From: Curtobacterium sp. PhB115
GTDB taxonomy: Bacteria; Actinomycetota; Actinomycetes; Actinomycetales; Microbacteriaceae
Reading direction: 5' to 3'
Assembly: GCF_003752025.1 (NCBI RefSeq)
Contig: NZ_RJKR01000013.1
Span: 1-64,000, forward strand
Length of the DNA stretch: 64,000 nt
Part shown: in pieces, positions 16,318 to 25,923 of the stretch
Position numbering within the stretch: the first letter of the stretch is position 1
Layout: every line of letters starts with the position of its first letter
Program-made: the position numbers and the translations under genes
Notes under the pieces: generated by a model
What the model was told of the DNA's origin: nothing
The model's database searches: none
Seen by the model: only the letters and a program-made list of their open reading frames with translations

Positions 16318-17562
16318 CTACCGTCGCGCGACGGGACGTCGGCGACCGGTCGCCGATTCCGACATCGCGCCGAGGATCAGCGCCGACTGCACGATCAGGG
16401 CGTCGCGGGCGTGTGTGGCGTCCCACCCGATGATGTCGGCGACCCGGCGGAGCCGGTACCGCACCGTGTTCGGGTGCACGAACAGCTCGCGTGCCGTGGC
16501 CTCGAGCGACCGACCGGTGTCCAGGTAGCACCAGAGGGTCTGCAGGAGCTCGGTGGACTGGTCCTTCAGCGGCACGTAGATGCGCTGCACGAGGGCGGAG
16601 CGGGCGAGCGGGTCGCCCGCCAGCGCACGCTCGGGCAGCAGGTCGTCGGCCAGCGCCGGACGGGGCACCCCGCGCCAGGCCCGTGCGACGGCGAACCCGG
16701 CGAGGGCGGCCTTCGCGCTGGTCGACGCGTCGACGACCCCGGGGACCTCGTTGCCGAGCACCAGGTGGCCCTCGCCGAACAGCGGTTCGAGCGCCTGCGC
16801 GATGGTCGTGAAGGAGACGGGCTCCTCGCCCTCGGGGACGTCGTCCCGCGGGGTCGCCCGACCGATCACGACGACGAGCCGCGAACCCTGCACCCCGACG
16901 AGCACGTCGGCGTCCATGTGGCGAGCGGTGCGACGGACCTGGTCGACCTCGAGTTGCTTCGGCGCCGTGCCGACGAGCACCGCGACCTCGCCGTGTCCGT
17001 GCCACCCGAGGGCGGCGATGCGGGACGGCAGCTCGTCGTCGTACTCGCCCGACAGGATCGAGTCGACCACGAGCGCTTCGAGCCGGGCGTCCCACAGGCC
17101 GCGGGCCTCGGCCGCGCGGGCGTACACGTCGGCCGCCGCGAAGGCGATGTCCCGCGAGTACTTCAGGATCGCTTCCTGCAGCATCTCGTCGTCGGCGGCA
17201 CGTTCCTCGACGACGGTCACCACGACGCGGATGAGCTGCAGGGTCTGCTGCAGGCTCACCGAGCGCAGGAGTTCCCGCGGCGCGGAGCCGAAGACGTCGG
17301 CCGCGGCGATCCACGGTGTCGACGCGGTGCCCTCGAGCCAGCTGATGAACGAGGTGATGCCCGCCTGGGCGACGAGGCCCACGGCGGAGCGACGCCCCGG
17401 TGGCATCTCGCTGTACCAGGGGAGGGTGTCCTCGAGGCGCTTGATCGTGGCGGTGGAGAGTTCCCCGGACACCTGACGGAGCCAGGAGAGCGCCCGCTCG
17501 CGCGCGCTCTCCTGGCTCTGGGCCTTCGAGAGGCCCTCTGTGTCCGGTCGGACTGGCGTCAC
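16318..17562 (-). CDS. fasR: PucR-family regulator of fatty-acid synthesis (FasR-type)
   Basis: A 414-residue regulator with a long N-terminal sensory region, a middle domain (about 200-320) and a C-terminal PucR-type helix-turn-helix in TARELFVHPNTVRYRLRRV. PucR-type regulators placed between aceE and fabD are the FasR group; FasR of Streptomyces and Mycobacterium controls fatty-acid synthase genes and responds to acyl-CoA. The order aceE, fasR, fabD here is the same as Rv2241-Rv2243. The GTG at 17562 is 7 bp after the aceE stop, so it may be co-transcribed with aceE. Confidence 0.85.
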   Translation of the reverse strand: MTPVRPDTEGLSKAQSQESARERALSWLRQVSGELSTATIKRLEDTLPWYSEMPPGRRSAVGLVAQAGITSFISWLEGTASTPWIAAADVFGSAPRELLRSVSLQQTLQLIRVVVTVVEERAADDEMLQEAILKYSRDIAFAAADVYARAAEARGLWDARLEALVVDSILSGEYDDELPSRIAALGWHGHGEVAVLVGTAPKQLEVDQVRRTARHMDADVLVGVQGSRLVVVIGRATPRDDVPEGEEPVSFTTIAQALEPLFGEGHLVLGNEVPGVVDASTSAKAALAGFAVARAWRGVPRPALADDLLPERALAGDPLARSALVQRIYVPLKDQSTELLQTLWCYLDTGRSLEATARELFVHPNTVRYRLRRVADIIGWDATHARDALIVQSALILGAMSESATGRRRPVARR

Positions 17563-17569
17563 CGGCTGA

Positions 17570-20314
17570 TCAGCTCTCGCCGCCCGCGCTGCCCGTGGTG
17601 CCGGCGGTCACGTCGTGCAGGCGGTACTTGTCGATCGCCTGCTGGACGAGCGCGCCGTCGACCTTGCCCTGACGGGCGAGCTGCTGCAGCGTCCGCACGA
17701 CGACCGAGGGGCCGTCGATGTGGAAGAAGCGGCGAGCGGCCGGACGGGTGTCCGAGAAGCCGAAGCCGTCGGCGCCGAGGGTGGCGTAGTCGGTCGGCAC
17801 GAACGGGCGGATCTGCTCCTGCACCTGGTGCATGAAGTCGCTCACGGCGACGACGGGGCCCTCGGTGCCGAGCAGACGCTCGGTGACGTACGGCGTGCGC
17901 GGGGACTCGTTCGGGTTGAGGAACGCCTGCTGGTCCGCGGCGAGACCGTCGCGGTACAGCTCACCCCAGCTCGTGACGCTCCACACGTCGGCGGAGACGC
18001 CCCAGTCCTCGGCGAGGAGCTGCTGCGCCTCGAGGATCCACGGCACCGCGACACCCGACGCGAGCAGCTGGGCCTTCGGGCCGTCGTGCTCGCTCTGCTT
18101 GAGCAGGTACATGCCCTTGACGATGCCCTCGACGTCGACGCCCTCCGGCTCGGCCGGCTGGACGATCGGCTCGTTGTAGACCGTCAGGTAGTACATGACG
18201 TTCGGGTCGGCGTGCTTCGGCGAGCCGGCCTCGTCCGTGCCGTACATCCGGTCGAGGCCGGCCTGCACGATGTGCCCGATCTCGTAGCCGTACGCGGGGT
18301 CGTAGGACACCACGGCCGGGTTCGACGCCGCGAGGAGCAGCGAGTGGCCGTCGGCGTGCTGCAGGCCCTCGCCCGTCAGCGTCGTGCGACCAGCGGTGGC
18401 GCCGATCATGAAGCCGCGGGCCATCTGGTCACCGGCGGCCCAGATCGCGTCACCGGTGCGCTGGAAGCCGAACATCGAGTAGAAGACGTAGACCGGGATG
18501 AGCGGCTCGCCCTGCGTCGAGTACGAGGTGCCGACCGCGGTGAACGCCGCCAGGGCACCTGCCTCGTTGATGCCGACGTGGATGATCTGGCCCTGCGGGC
18601 TCTCCTTGTAGGCCAACAGGAGCTCGCGGTCGACCGACGTGTAGTGCTGGCCGTTCGGGTTGTAGATCTTCGCCGTCGGGAAGTACGCGTCCATGCCGAA
18701 CGTGCGTGCTTCGTCCGGGATGATCGGGACGACGCGGTCGCCGAAGTCCGGGGAGCGGAGCAGGTCCTTCAGCAGCCGGGCGAACGCCATGGTGGTGGCG
18801 ATCTCCTGCTTGCCGGAGCCCTTCTTCACGACCTGGTACTTCGAGTCCTCGGGGAGGGTGATCGAGGTGTACTTCGTGCGACGCTCCGGCACGTAGCCAC
18901 CGAGCGCCTGACGACGCTCGTGCATGTACTGGATCGCCTCGTCGTCGTTGCCCGGGTGGTAGTACGGCGGCGTGTAGGGGTTCTCCTCCAGCTGCGCGTC
19001 GGAGATCGGGATGCGCATCTCGTCGCGGAACTGCTTGAGGTTGTCGAGCGTGAGCTTCTTCATCTGGTGGGTCGCGTTGCGGCCCTCGAAGCTCGGGCCG
19101 AGGCCGTAGCCCTTGACCGTCTTCGCGAGGATGACGGTCGGCTGGCCCTTGTGCTCGGTCGCGGCCTTGAACGCGGCGTAGACCTTGCGGTAGTCGTGGC
19201 CACCGCGCTTGAGGTTCCAGATCTGGTCGTCGGAGTAGTCCGACACCAGCTCGAGCGCCTTCGGGTCGCGACCGAAGAAGTTCTCGCGGACGTACGCGCC
19301 GTTCTCGGCCTTGTACGTCTGGTAGTCGCCGTCCGGCGTCTGGTTCATCAGGTTGAGGAGCGCGCCCTCGGTGTCGTTGGCGAGCAGGGAGTCCCACTCG
19401 CGGCCCCACACGACCTTGATGACGTTCCAGCCGGCACCGCGGAAGAACGCCTCGAGCTCCTGGATGATCTTGCCGTTGCCGCGGACCGGACCGTCGAGTC
19501 GCTGCAGGTTGCAGTTGATGACGAAGTTCAGGTTGTCGAGGCCGTCGTTCGCGGCGACCTGGAGCTGCCCGCGGGACTCGACCTCGTCCATCTCGCCGTC
19601 GCCGAGGAACGCCCAGACCTGCTGGTCGGAGGCGTCCTTGATGCCGCGGTTCGACAGGTACTTGGCCTGCTGCGCCTGGTAGATCGCGTTGATCGGGCCG
19701 ATGCCCATCGACACGGTCGGGAACTGCCAGAAGTGCGGCATGAGCCGCGGGTGCGGGTAGGACGACAGGCCGCCGCCGGCGTGCGACTTCTCCTGACGGA
19801 ACCCGTCGAGCTGGTCCTCGCCGAGGCGCCCTTCCATGTAGGCGCGGGCGTACATGCCGGGAGAGGCGTGGCCCTGGAAGAACACCTGGTCGCCGCCGGA
19901 CGCGTGGTCCTGCGCGCGGAAGAAGTGGTTGTAGCCGACCTCGTACAGCGCGGCGCTCGACGCGTACGTCGAGATGTGGCCGCCGACGCTGATGCCCGGC
20001 CGCTGCGCGCGGTGCACCGTGATGGCCGCGTTCCAGCGGATCCAGCGGCGGTACCGGCGCTCCAGCTCTTCGTCACCGGGGAACTCGGGTTCGTTCTCCG
20101 GAGCGATGGTGTTCACGTAGTCCGTCGTCGGGACCATCGGCACACCGAGGTGCAGTTCCTTGGACCGCTTGAGCAGGCTCAGCATGATCTCTCGACCGCG
20201 CTGGTGTCCGTGGGTCTGGACCAATCCGTCGAGGGACTCACGCCATTCGGCGGTCTCCTCGGGGTCCTGGTCGTTCGCCCCGGTGCTGTACGGGTCCTGG
20301 TCGTTCACCGTCAC
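17570..20314 (-). CDS. aceE: Pyruvate dehydrogenase E1 component, homodimeric type
   Basis: A 914-residue thiamine-diphosphate enzyme of the AceE class that decarboxylates pyruvate and hands the acetyl group to E2. Visible blocks are the Glu-His region [22 protein letters not shown], the ThDP/magnesium motif around [16 protein letters not shown], and the transketolase-like domain [18 protein letters not shown]. Length matches the family. I chose the GTG at 20314, with GAGG six bases upstream; a second GTG two codons in (20308) is also possible. The acetyl-CoA it helps make feeds the fab genes downstream. Confidence 0.95.
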   Translation of the reverse strand: MTVNDQDPYSTGANDQDPEETAEWRESLDGLVQTHGHQRGREIMLSLLKRSKELHLGVPMVPTTDYVNTIAPENEPEFPGDEELERRYRRWIRWNAAITVHRAQRPGISVGGHISTYASSAALYEVGYNHFFRAQDHASGGDQVFFQGHASPGMYARAYMEGRLGEDQLDGFRQEKSHAGGGLSSYPHPRLMPHFWQFPTVSMGIGPINAIYQAQQAKYLSNRGIKDASDQQVWAFLGDGEMDEVESRGQLQVAANDGLDNLNFVINCNLQRLDGPVRGNGKIIQELEAFFRGAGWNVIKVVWGREWDSLLANDTEGALLNLMNQTPDGDYQTYKAENGAYVRENFFGRDPKALELVSDYSDDQIWNLKRGGHDYRKVYAAFKAATEHKGQPTVILAKTVKGYGLGPSFEGRNATHQMKKLTLDNLKQFRDEMRIPISDAQLEENPYTPPYYHPGNDDEAIQYMHERRQALGGYVPERRTKYTSITLPEDSKYQVVKKGSGKQEIATTMAFARLLKDLLRSPDFGDRVVPIIPDEARTFGMDAYFPTAKIYNPNGQHYTSVDRELLLAYKESPQGQIIHVGINEAGALAAFTAVGTSYSTQGEPLIPVYVFYSMFGFQRTGDAIWAAGDQMARGFMIGATAGRTTLTGEGLQHADGHSLLLAASNPAVVSYDPAYGYEIGHIVQAGLDRMYGTDEAGSPKHADPNVMYYLTVYNEPIVQPAEPEGVDVEGIVKGMYLLKQSEHDGPKAQLLASGVAVPWILEAQQLLAEDWGVSADVWSVTSWGELYRDGLAADQQAFLNPNESPRTPYVTERLLGTEGPVVAVSDFMHQVQEQIRPFVPTDYATLGADGFGFSDTRPAARRFFHIDGPSVVVRTLQQLARQGKVDGALVQQAIDKYRLHDVTAGTTGSAGGES

Positions 20315-20448
20315 CCTTGACCTCGTTCGTTCTCGTGGTGGTGGACATGGCGGCTCCGGTGGTCGGGTCACGACCGGCTGGGGCCCCGTCCACTCTAGGC
20401 CCCAGCACCGACGCTGATGCTGATGGTGACGCGCAGGTGGACGGGTGC

Positions 20449-20476
20449 TTGCATTCGCGTGTCGTCGGCGTAGCAT
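20449..20476 (+). promoter_or_regulatory. Promoter of the ahpE-type gene
   Basis: TTGCAT (20449-20454) and TAGCAT (20471-20476) are separated by 16 bp, in the 242-bp divergent region between aceE and the peroxiredoxin gene. The leader would be about 75 nt. The aceE promoter should also lie in this region, but I could not pick a convincing one. Confidence 0.5.
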
Positions 20477-20556
20477 GGCCGATCGTGCACACGCGATCCG
20501 CGTGCGCACGGACCCGACGGGCACACCCCACGCCCGAGGAAGAAGCACACGTACCG

Positions 20557-21045
20557 ATGGCACTGGAGATCGGCTCACTCGCGCCGGACTTCGAGCTCCC
20601 GAACCAGTTCGGTGAGCACGTCCGACTCAGCGACTTCCGCGGCAACCGCCCGGTCGCACTCGTCTTCTTCCCGCTCGCGTTCTCGTCGACCTGCACGAAC
20701 GAGCTCTGCGCCCTGCAGGACAACATCGCGATGTTCCAGGACCAGCGCATCGAGCTGATCGGCATCTCGGTCGACTCGAAGGCCACGCTCCGGTCCTTCG
20801 CCGAGGTCAACGGCTACGACTTCGAGCTCCTCGCCGACTTCTGGCCGCACGGCGCCGTGTCGAAGGAGTACGGGGTCTTCCTCGAGCACAAGGGCTTCGC
20901 CACCCGCGCGACCTTCGTCATCGACGTCCAGGGTCGCATCAAGGCGTCGATCATCACCGAGCCCGGCCTGCAGCGCGACGTCGCCGAGTACAAGGCAGCG
21001 CTCGACCGCCTCGCGGCCTGCGCCGCACCCGTCCCCGTCGGCTAG
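20557..21045 (+). CDS. ahpE: Peroxiredoxin, AhpE type
   Basis: A 162-residue thiol peroxidase that reduces hydroperoxides. The peroxidatic Cys46 lies in [14 protein letters not shown], with a second Cys51 five residues later; this FPLAF-x5-C pattern is typical of actinobacterial AhpE. ATG at 20557 follows GAGGAAG. It is divergent from aceE; in Mycobacterium tuberculosis ahpE (Rv2238c) also lies close to aceE (Rv2241), which supports the assignment. Confidence 0.88.
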   Translation: MALEIGSLAPDFELPNQFGEHVRLSDFRGNRPVALVFFPLAFSSTCTNELCALQDNIAMFQDQRIELIGISVDSKATLRSFAEVNGYDFELLADFWPHGAVSKEYGVFLEHKGFATRATFVIDVQGRIKASIITEPGLQRDVAEYKAALDRLAACAAPVPVG

Positions 21046-21062
21046 CGTTCCGAATCCCTCCT

Positions 21063-21080
21063 GCGACGCATCCGCGTCGC
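21063..21080 (+). terminator. Hairpin after ahpE
   Basis: GCGACGC and GCGTCGC with an ATCC loop, 18 bp after the ahpE stop. It overlaps the leader of the following hydrolase gene, so it may attenuate rather than fully stop transcription. Confidence 0.4.
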
Positions 21081-21098
21081 CAGCGGACGGGAGGCACG

Positions 21099-22025
21099 GT
21101 GCACGCCATCGACACGGACGCGCGTGAGCGTGTGGTCACCGCCGAGCCCTACGCGCCCTTCCCGGTGTCGGCCACGGCCGCCACGTGGCACCTCCGGCGC
21201 ACCGAGGTCCCGACGCCGTCCGGGCCGATCATGGTGCACCACCGGCCGGGGCACGACCCGCTCCTGCTGCTCCACGGCGTCGCTGGGTCCTGGTCGACCT
21301 GGACCCCGGTGCTGCGGGCCGCGCACGGCATCGGCGACCGCGGGCTCGTGCTCGTCGACCTGCCCGGCTGGGGGTCGTCACCGGCCCCGGACGGACCGCT
21401 CGACCTCGACGTCGTCGCCGGGGCGCTGACCACCGTCCTCGACACGCTCGGGGTGGACCGCGTCGACGTCGTCGGGCACTCGATGGGGGCGTTCGTCGGC
21501 CTGCACCTCGCCGTCGTGGCGCCCGAGCGGGTCCGCTCCGTCGCCCTGGTGTCCGGCACCACGGTCGCGACCGCAGACGCCGCCCGGCACCCGCTGCGAG
21601 GACTCTGCACGCTGCCGGCGTTCACGCTCCTGCGCGCAGGACTCACCGTCACCGGCGAGGCGGCTCGGCCGATGCTCCGCGGACTCGCGCGGGTGGGGCT
21701 GCTGCCGCTCGTCGCCGCGCCGGTGTTCACGCACGTGCGCCGGCTCGACGCCAGTGTCCTGGACGCCTTCGTCGAGGAGCTCCGGCCGACGCGGTTCACC
21801 GACGCGGCGCGGGCGGCAGGCGACTACGACCTCGGGCGCTGGCGGTCGGTGTCCTGCCCGGTCACCGCGATCGCCGGGCGCGACGACGTGTTCGCGAGGG
21901 TCTCGGACCTGGAGGCCCTGCGGGCGCTCGTGCCGCAGACCCGCACGGTGCTGCTCGACGACTGCGGCCACTTCGCCCACGTCGAGCACCCCACCGCGGT
22001 CGCCCGGACGCTCGCCCTCGTCTGA
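21099..22025 (+). CDS. Alpha/beta-fold hydrolase
   Basis: A 308-residue serine hydrolase. The oxyanion segment is LLLLHGVAGSWSTW, the nucleophile elbow VVGHSMGAFVG (Ser128), the acid probably the Asp in AIAGRDDVFARV and the base the His in CGHFAHVEHP. No signal peptide. This is the general ester, lactone or epoxide hydrolase fold, and the substrate is unknown. GTG at 21099 follows GGGAGGCACG. Downstream are two tandem copies of a palindromic repeat. Confidence 0.82.
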   Translation: MHAIDTDARERVVTAEPYAPFPVSATAATWHLRRTEVPTPSGPIMVHHRPGHDPLLLLHGVAGSWSTWTPVLRAAHGIGDRGLVLVDLPGWGSSPAPDGPLDLDVVAGALTTVLDTLGVDRVDVVGHSMGAFVGLHLAVVAPERVRSVALVSGTTVATADAARHPLRGLCTLPAFTLLRAGLTVTGEAARPMLRGLARVGLLPLVAAPVFTHVRRLDASVLDAFVEELRPTRFTDAARAAGDYDLGRWRSVSCPVTAIAGRDDVFARVSDLEALRALVPQTRTVLLDDCGHFAHVEHPTAVARTLALV

Positions 22026-22037
22026 CCCCGGCGCGCG

Positions 22038-22107
22038 GATGCGTCTGCATCGGGCGACGACACACGAGTTGTTCGACGCGTGGATCGTCGCAACATGCAC
22101 TCGCATC
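22038..22107. repeat. Palindromic repeat family 1, copy A
   Basis: A 70-bp imperfect palindrome. The outer arms GATGCGTCTGCAT / ATGCACTCGCATC flank inner arms GCGACGACACACG / CGTGGATCGTCGC around a TTGTTCGA centre. It lies just after the hydrolase stop and is followed at once by copy B. Confidence 0.75.
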
Positions 22108-22108
22108 G

Positions 22109-22176
22109 GATGCGTGTGCATTCAGCGACGGACCACGAGTCGTTCGACGCGTGGATCGTCGCACCATGCACCCGCA
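22109..22176. repeat. Palindromic repeat family 1, copy B
   Basis: The same architecture as copy A: outer arms GATGCGTGTGCAT / ATGCACCCGCAC, inner arms GCGACGGACCACG / CGTGGATCGTCGC, centre TCGTTCGA. The two copies are head to tail with one base between. Further members occur at 51686-51745, 59629-59694 and 59698-59766. Confidence 0.75.
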
Positions 22177-22214
22177 CGGACTGCCCGCACGGACTGCCCG
22201 CCGAGCGCCCGCGG

Positions 22215-23801
22215 TCAGGTGCGGACGGGGAACGTCGCCGCGACGCGGGAACGCACCTCGGCGACGACGGCTTCGCGCATCACCGGTGAGAACAGCGCGT
22301 GGTCGCCCTCCTCGACCCGGACGACCGACACCGACCCGCGGGCACCGGAACCGCCGTACCGACGGACCGCCCTCGGGCCGCCGAGCTGGTCGAAGATCGC
22401 GGCGTCCTCCGGAGCGACGATCATCACGACGTCGGTGCCCTGCTCGACCAGGGGCCGGACGTGCCCGACCACCCCGCCGATCCGGTCGCGCCGGGCGATC
22501 CGGTCACGCACCGCCTTCGGGACGAACACGTTGTAGCGCTGCCGGACCCAGGCACGGGCGGCCGACGGGGCGTCGATCGCGCGCACGGCGTCGGCGTAGC
22601 TGCCGGGGTCGGCGGGGACGCGGCGGTAGTCGTTGGGGCTGATCTCGACGACGAGTCGTGGGGCCTCCTCGACCGCGCGGCCGGCGACCCAGGCGCCTGC
22701 GCACATCCCGACGAGCACGAGCCGGTCGGACGGGGTCCCGAGGGCGCTCAGGACGGCGGTCTGGTCGTCGACCCACTCCTGGCCGAAGAGGAAGCTGCGC
22801 TCGTCGTCGTGCACCGCAGAGCTCTCGCCGGTGCCGCTCCTGTCGACACGGACCACGCGGGCCCCGTCGCGTGCGAGCGCGCGGGCGAGCCCGACCTGGT
22901 AGTCGGTGGCGCCGACACGGTGTTCGGCGCTGCCGTTGTGCAGCACCACCACGGGGGCGTCGTGGTCCTGCGCCGATGACACGGTCTCGATCGCGAACAG
23001 TTCGTCGGGACCGAGCCGGACGATGCGCTCGGACACCCGCCCGTCGATGTCGAGGACCTCGTCGAGCGCGGGTGCCAGTGTCCGCACGGTGCCGGTCGGC
23101 GCCCAGTCGTCGAGCCAGGCGACGACGGTGTCGACGGCGGCGCCGGGGATGCGGGCGTGGATGCTCGTGCCGTCGAGGAGCTCGGCGCTGCCGGTGACCT
23201 CGGTGGTCGGGACGGCGCCGAGGCCCTTCGGCGCGCGGGAACCCGGACGCACCAGTGCCACGGTCGGCCCGGAGCGGGGGACGAACGCGAGGGCGGACAG
23301 CTCGGCGGCCTCGTCGGGCCCGAGGTCCATCCCGATCAGGCTCTCGACCCCGTCGACGATCCGGTCGGAGCCGATGGTGATCGCGGCGAGGGCACGTTGC
23401 CGACGGAGCCAGCCGCGGCCGGACTGGGGCGCGTCCCAGAGCACGAGCCCGTCGTCGTCCTGTGCGGCAGCGGCGGCGACGAGTGCGGCGGAGGCCAGCC
23501 CGACGAACGCGACCTGGCCGATCCCCGCCGTGCGCAGCACGGCGGCCGCGTGGCGCGCGGACCGGACCTGCGCGTCGGAGGAGGCGTCGGGTGCGCCGTC
23601 CCCACGTCCGGACGGGTCGTAGCGCACCGAAGCGATGCCACGGGCCTCCAGGCGGTCCGCCAGCAGGCGGAGTGTGCGGTACGCGATGACGCCCTCCTGC
23701 CCGAGCGGAGGGCAGATGACGACGCCCGCCCGGGCGGCGGACGGCAGCTGCACGGCGACCCGGACGGCCGGCGACCCGGACCACCCGTGCAGCGTCGTCA
23801 C
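22215..23801 (-). CDS. Tandem alpha/beta hydrolase with Cys nucleophile in second half
   Basis: 528 residues made of two alpha/beta-hydrolase-like halves. The first (about 10-230) begins like exosortase-associated and S33-type hydrolases (VVICPPLGQEG, SVRYDPSGRGDG), but its nucleophile elbow reads GLASA (101-105), without Ser or Cys in the usual place. The second (about 275-528) has VVVLHNGSAEHR, RVDRSGTGESS and the elbow GMCAG with Cys368; a His follows in EEGDHALFSP. A Cys nucleophile is unusual for an esterase and would suit acyl-thioester chemistry. GTG at 23801 overlaps the stop of the ligase gene (GTGA). As last gene of the carrier-protein operon it may release or transfer the finished acyl group (inference). 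Confidence 0.7.
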   Translation of the reverse strand: MTTLHGWSGSPAVRVAVQLPSAARAGVVICPPLGQEGVIAYRTLRLLADRLEARGIASVRYDPSGRGDGAPDASSDAQVRSARHAAAVLRTAGIGQVAFVGLASAALVAAAAAQDDDGLVLWDAPQSGRGWLRRQRALAAITIGSDRIVDGVESLIGMDLGPDEAAELSALAFVPRSGPTVALVRPGSRAPKGLGAVPTTEVTGSAELLDGTSIHARIPGAAVDTVVAWLDDWAPTGTVRTLAPALDEVLDIDGRVSERIVRLGPDELFAIETVSSAQDHDAPVVVLHNGSAEHRVGATDYQVGLARALARDGARVVRVDRSGTGESSAVHDDERSFLFGQEWVDDQTAVLSALGTPSDRLVLVGMCAGAWVAGRAVEEAPRLVVEISPNDYRRVPADPGSYADAVRAIDAPSAARAWVRQRYNVFVPKAVRDRIARRDRIGGVVGHVRPLVEQGTDVVMIVAPEDAAIFDQLGGPRAVRRYGGSGARGSVSVVRVEEGDHALFSPVMREAVVAEVRSRVAATFPVRT

Positions 23802-24745
23802 AGTGCCAGGGCCGCGCGGACCGACGCCGGCCAGGCGTCGACGTCCGTGCCGTGTGCGGCGAACAGTGCGATGGTGATGCGTTCCAGACCGAAGGCGATG
23901 CACGCGCTGTGGGCGACCTCGCCGTCCGGGGTGCTGAGGCCGAACGAGGTGCCGAAGTGGTCCTCGTGCAGGTTCGCGGAGCTGATCGCCGTGGTCGGGT
24001 GGTCGTCGCCGTACACGGGCGTGACGAACTCGAACTTGAGCGCCTGCTCGACCTGGTTCCTGGCGAGCATCTGTCCGACGCGGCCGAAGAACGGGTCGTT
24101 CGCGGGGACGACGTCGATCTCGAGGCCGAACGACTCCAGCAGCGCGCGCATCACCGGGATCCGGCCGTCACGGTGCTGCTTCGCGGACTCAGGCGTGCCG
24201 ATGTGCACGAACTCGTGCATGTGGAAGGCCTGCAGGCGCATCGGGTCGCGCGACGGCTCGCGGCGGAACGAGTCGCCGACGATGTCGAAGAAGCGGCCCT
24301 CCTGCGGGACGGTGTCGCCGACCAGGCCGTAGACCGGGTGGCACACGGCGGGCGTGAGCATGAGGTCGGCCGGCTCGAGGAAACCCTCCCACCGTTCGCC
24401 GCGCTCGCGTGCGGCGAGGAGCGCCCGGTGCGTCCGGTCGTCGCCCGTGAAGGCCGAGATCGACGCGGCGAGGTCCGGGAAGGACGCGATGTAGTCGGTG
24501 CGCTCGAACGACGCCAGCGGCTCGACCGGCGGGAAGCGGAGCACCTCTGCGTCCAGGTCCTGCTGGCTGCCGGCGGCGGCGGCGTCGACCGCGGTGTACA
24601 CCCGCTCGAAGACGCCGGTGCGTCCGTAGAGGCCGGGGGAGCCGAGGTCGATGAGCACGCCGTCGGCGAGCAGTCGGGCGCGGAGCGCTGCCCGTGCGGC
24701 GTCGAGGTCCGGCGCGGTGGTCGTGGTGTGGTCGGTGATCGTCAC
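23798..24745 (-). CDS. Amino acid--[acyl-carrier-protein] ligase (class II aaRS-like)
   Basis: 315 residues with the class II aminoacyl-tRNA synthetase core but no tRNA-binding arm, as in stand-alone homologues of the SerRS core that load an amino acid onto a carrier protein. Motif 2 is SFRREP (Arg161) running into LQAFHMHEFVHIG, and motif 3 is FGLERITIALF (285-295). The three zinc ligands of the family are recognisable: Cys135 (AVCHPVYG), Glu178 (HMHEF) and Cys282 (HSACIAFG). Known members activate glycine or alanine with ATP and transfer it to the phosphopantetheine arm. The partner carrier protein is encoded two genes upstream. GTG at 24745 overlaps the stop of the acyl-CoA dehydrogenase gene (GTGA). 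Confidence 0.88.
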   Translation of the reverse strand: MTITDHTTTTAPDLDAARAALRARLLADGVLIDLGSPGLYGRTGVFERVYTAVDAAAAGSQQDLDAEVLRFPPVEPLASFERTDYIASFPDLAASISAFTGDDRTHRALLAARERGERWEGFLEPADLMLTPAVCHPVYGLVGDTVPQEGRFFDIVGDSFRREPSRDPMRLQAFHMHEFVHIGTPESAKQHRDGRIPVMRALLESFGLEIDVVPANDPFFGRVGQMLARNQVEQALKFEFVTPVYGDDHPTTAISSANLHEDHFGTSFGLSTPDGEVAHSACIAFGLERITIALFAAHGTDVDAWPASVRAALAL

Positions 24746-25923
24746 AGGATCACTCCCGTCATGAGTGCCAGGTCGGCGTCGTTCTTGAGGAGACGGTCGT
24801 TGCTCACCATGACGGCGGCACCGTGGGCGTCTCGGAGGTGTCGGGCGATGCTCGTCGGACCGGAGGCCGCGTAGCCCGCGATCCCGACGATGCGCAGCGC
24901 CTTCGTGACGATGTCGGTCACCCGCTCGGACGACCCGATCTTCAGGGCGTTCGCGGCGAGGGCGTAGGCGCTCGAGGCGAGGACCTCGGGCTCGTCGGCC
25001 GCGGCGTCGAACCGTTCGGCCGCGTGTCGCACGGTGTCGGCGAGGCCCTGCAGGTCGACCAGGAGCTCGGCGAGCCGGAGGGCACCGGGCGGCGTCGTCC
25101 CGATCGCCGCGCGTGCCTGCTTGCGCACCGCACTCCGCGCCCGTTCGGACGCCGAGGTCGCGATGCCGAGCCAGACCGAGGCCCACAGCACGTGCGAGAC
25201 CGGCAGCACCGTCTGCGCCGAGATGGCCGCGTAGTCGTCGCGGAACACCCGGTCGACGGTGGTCTCGGTGTCGAGGACCCACCCGTTGCTGCACGTCCCG
25301 CGGAGGCCCATCGTGTCCCACGTCGACGTCTGCGACAGGAGCATCGCGTCGGTCCGGCAGATCACGAGGCGCTGGTCGGAGGCCGGAGCATCCGGGTCGC
25401 GACGTGCGGTGACGAAGACCATGTCGGCCTCGGTCGCGTACGAGATCACCGGCGCGTCCTTGCGCAGGCGGATCCGGCCGTCGTCGGTGGGTTCGATCGA
25501 GCAGGTGGAACGACGGGCGTCGCCGCCGACACCACGTTCGGTGGTGGCGGAGGCGACGAGGGCGCCGTCGCGCACGGCCGCGATGGCGTCGAGCACGCCG
25601 GCTCCGTCACCGCCGTGCCGCCAGAGGGCCATCACCTGGCCCTGGTGCATCGCGAAGACCATGCCCGTCGCGGCGCACGCGCGCCCGAGTTCGGTGGCGA
25701 TCGCGGAGAGCTCGGCGACGGTCGCACCCTCGCCGCCGTGCTCGAACGGGACGGCGGCGGCCAGCAGGCCGTACTCGCGCATCGCGGCGATCGCCTCGCG
25801 CGGCGGGCGTGCGTCGCGGTCGACCTCCTCCGCGAACTGCGCGGCGACCTCGGCGACGGCAGCCGCCCGCTCGGCGAACCGGTCGACGATCGAGGGTGCC
25901 GGAAGGGTCGGTGCCAGGGTCAC
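24742..25923 (-). CDS. Acyl-CoA dehydrogenase-like flavoprotein
   Basis: 393 residues of the acyl-CoA dehydrogenase superfamily: helical N-terminal domain, a middle beta domain (LVASATTERGVGGDARRST, near 150) and a helical C-terminal domain ending IVTKALRIVGIAGYAASGP...RHLRDAHGAAVM. In my hand alignment the place of the medium-chain dehydrogenase catalytic Glu (in NTEYP) is a Ser in AASGP, so ordinary alpha,beta-desaturation may not be its reaction, or the base lies elsewhere. Lying between a carrier protein and the ligase that charges it, it probably acts on the aminoacyl-carrier thioester, as known for prolyl-carrier dehydrogenases. GTG at 25923 overlaps the carrier-protein stop (GTGA). Confidence 0.82.
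   Translation of the reverse strand: MTLAPTLPAPSIVDRFAERAAAVAEVAAQFAEEVDRDARPPREAIAAMREYGLLAAAVPFEHGGEGATVAELSAIATELGRACAATGMVFAMHQGQVMALWRHGGDGAGVLDAIAAVRDGALVASATTERGVGGDARRSTCSIEPTDDGRIRLRKDAPVISYATEADMVFVTARRDPDAPASDQRLVICRTDAMLLSQTSTWDTMGLRGTCSNGWVLDTETTVDRVFRDDYAAISAQTVLPVSHVLWASVWLGIATSASERARSAVRKQARAAIGTTPPGALRLAELLVDLQGLADTVRHAAERFDAAADEPEVLASSAYALAANALKIGSSERVTDIVTKALRIVGIAGYAASGPTSIARHLRDAHGAAVMVSNDRLLKNDADLALMTGVIL

Noticed and set aside
22038..22176. CRISPR-like array from the regularly spaced repeats
   Set aside because: The units are themselves palindromic, only two are present, there is no unique spacer between them, and no cas gene is nearby.
23798..24745. A true aminoacyl-tRNA synthetase (seryl type)
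   Set aside because: At 315 residues it lacks the N-terminal coiled-coil tRNA arm, has the Cys/Glu/Cys ligand set of carrier-protein ligases, and is encoded next to a carrier protein.
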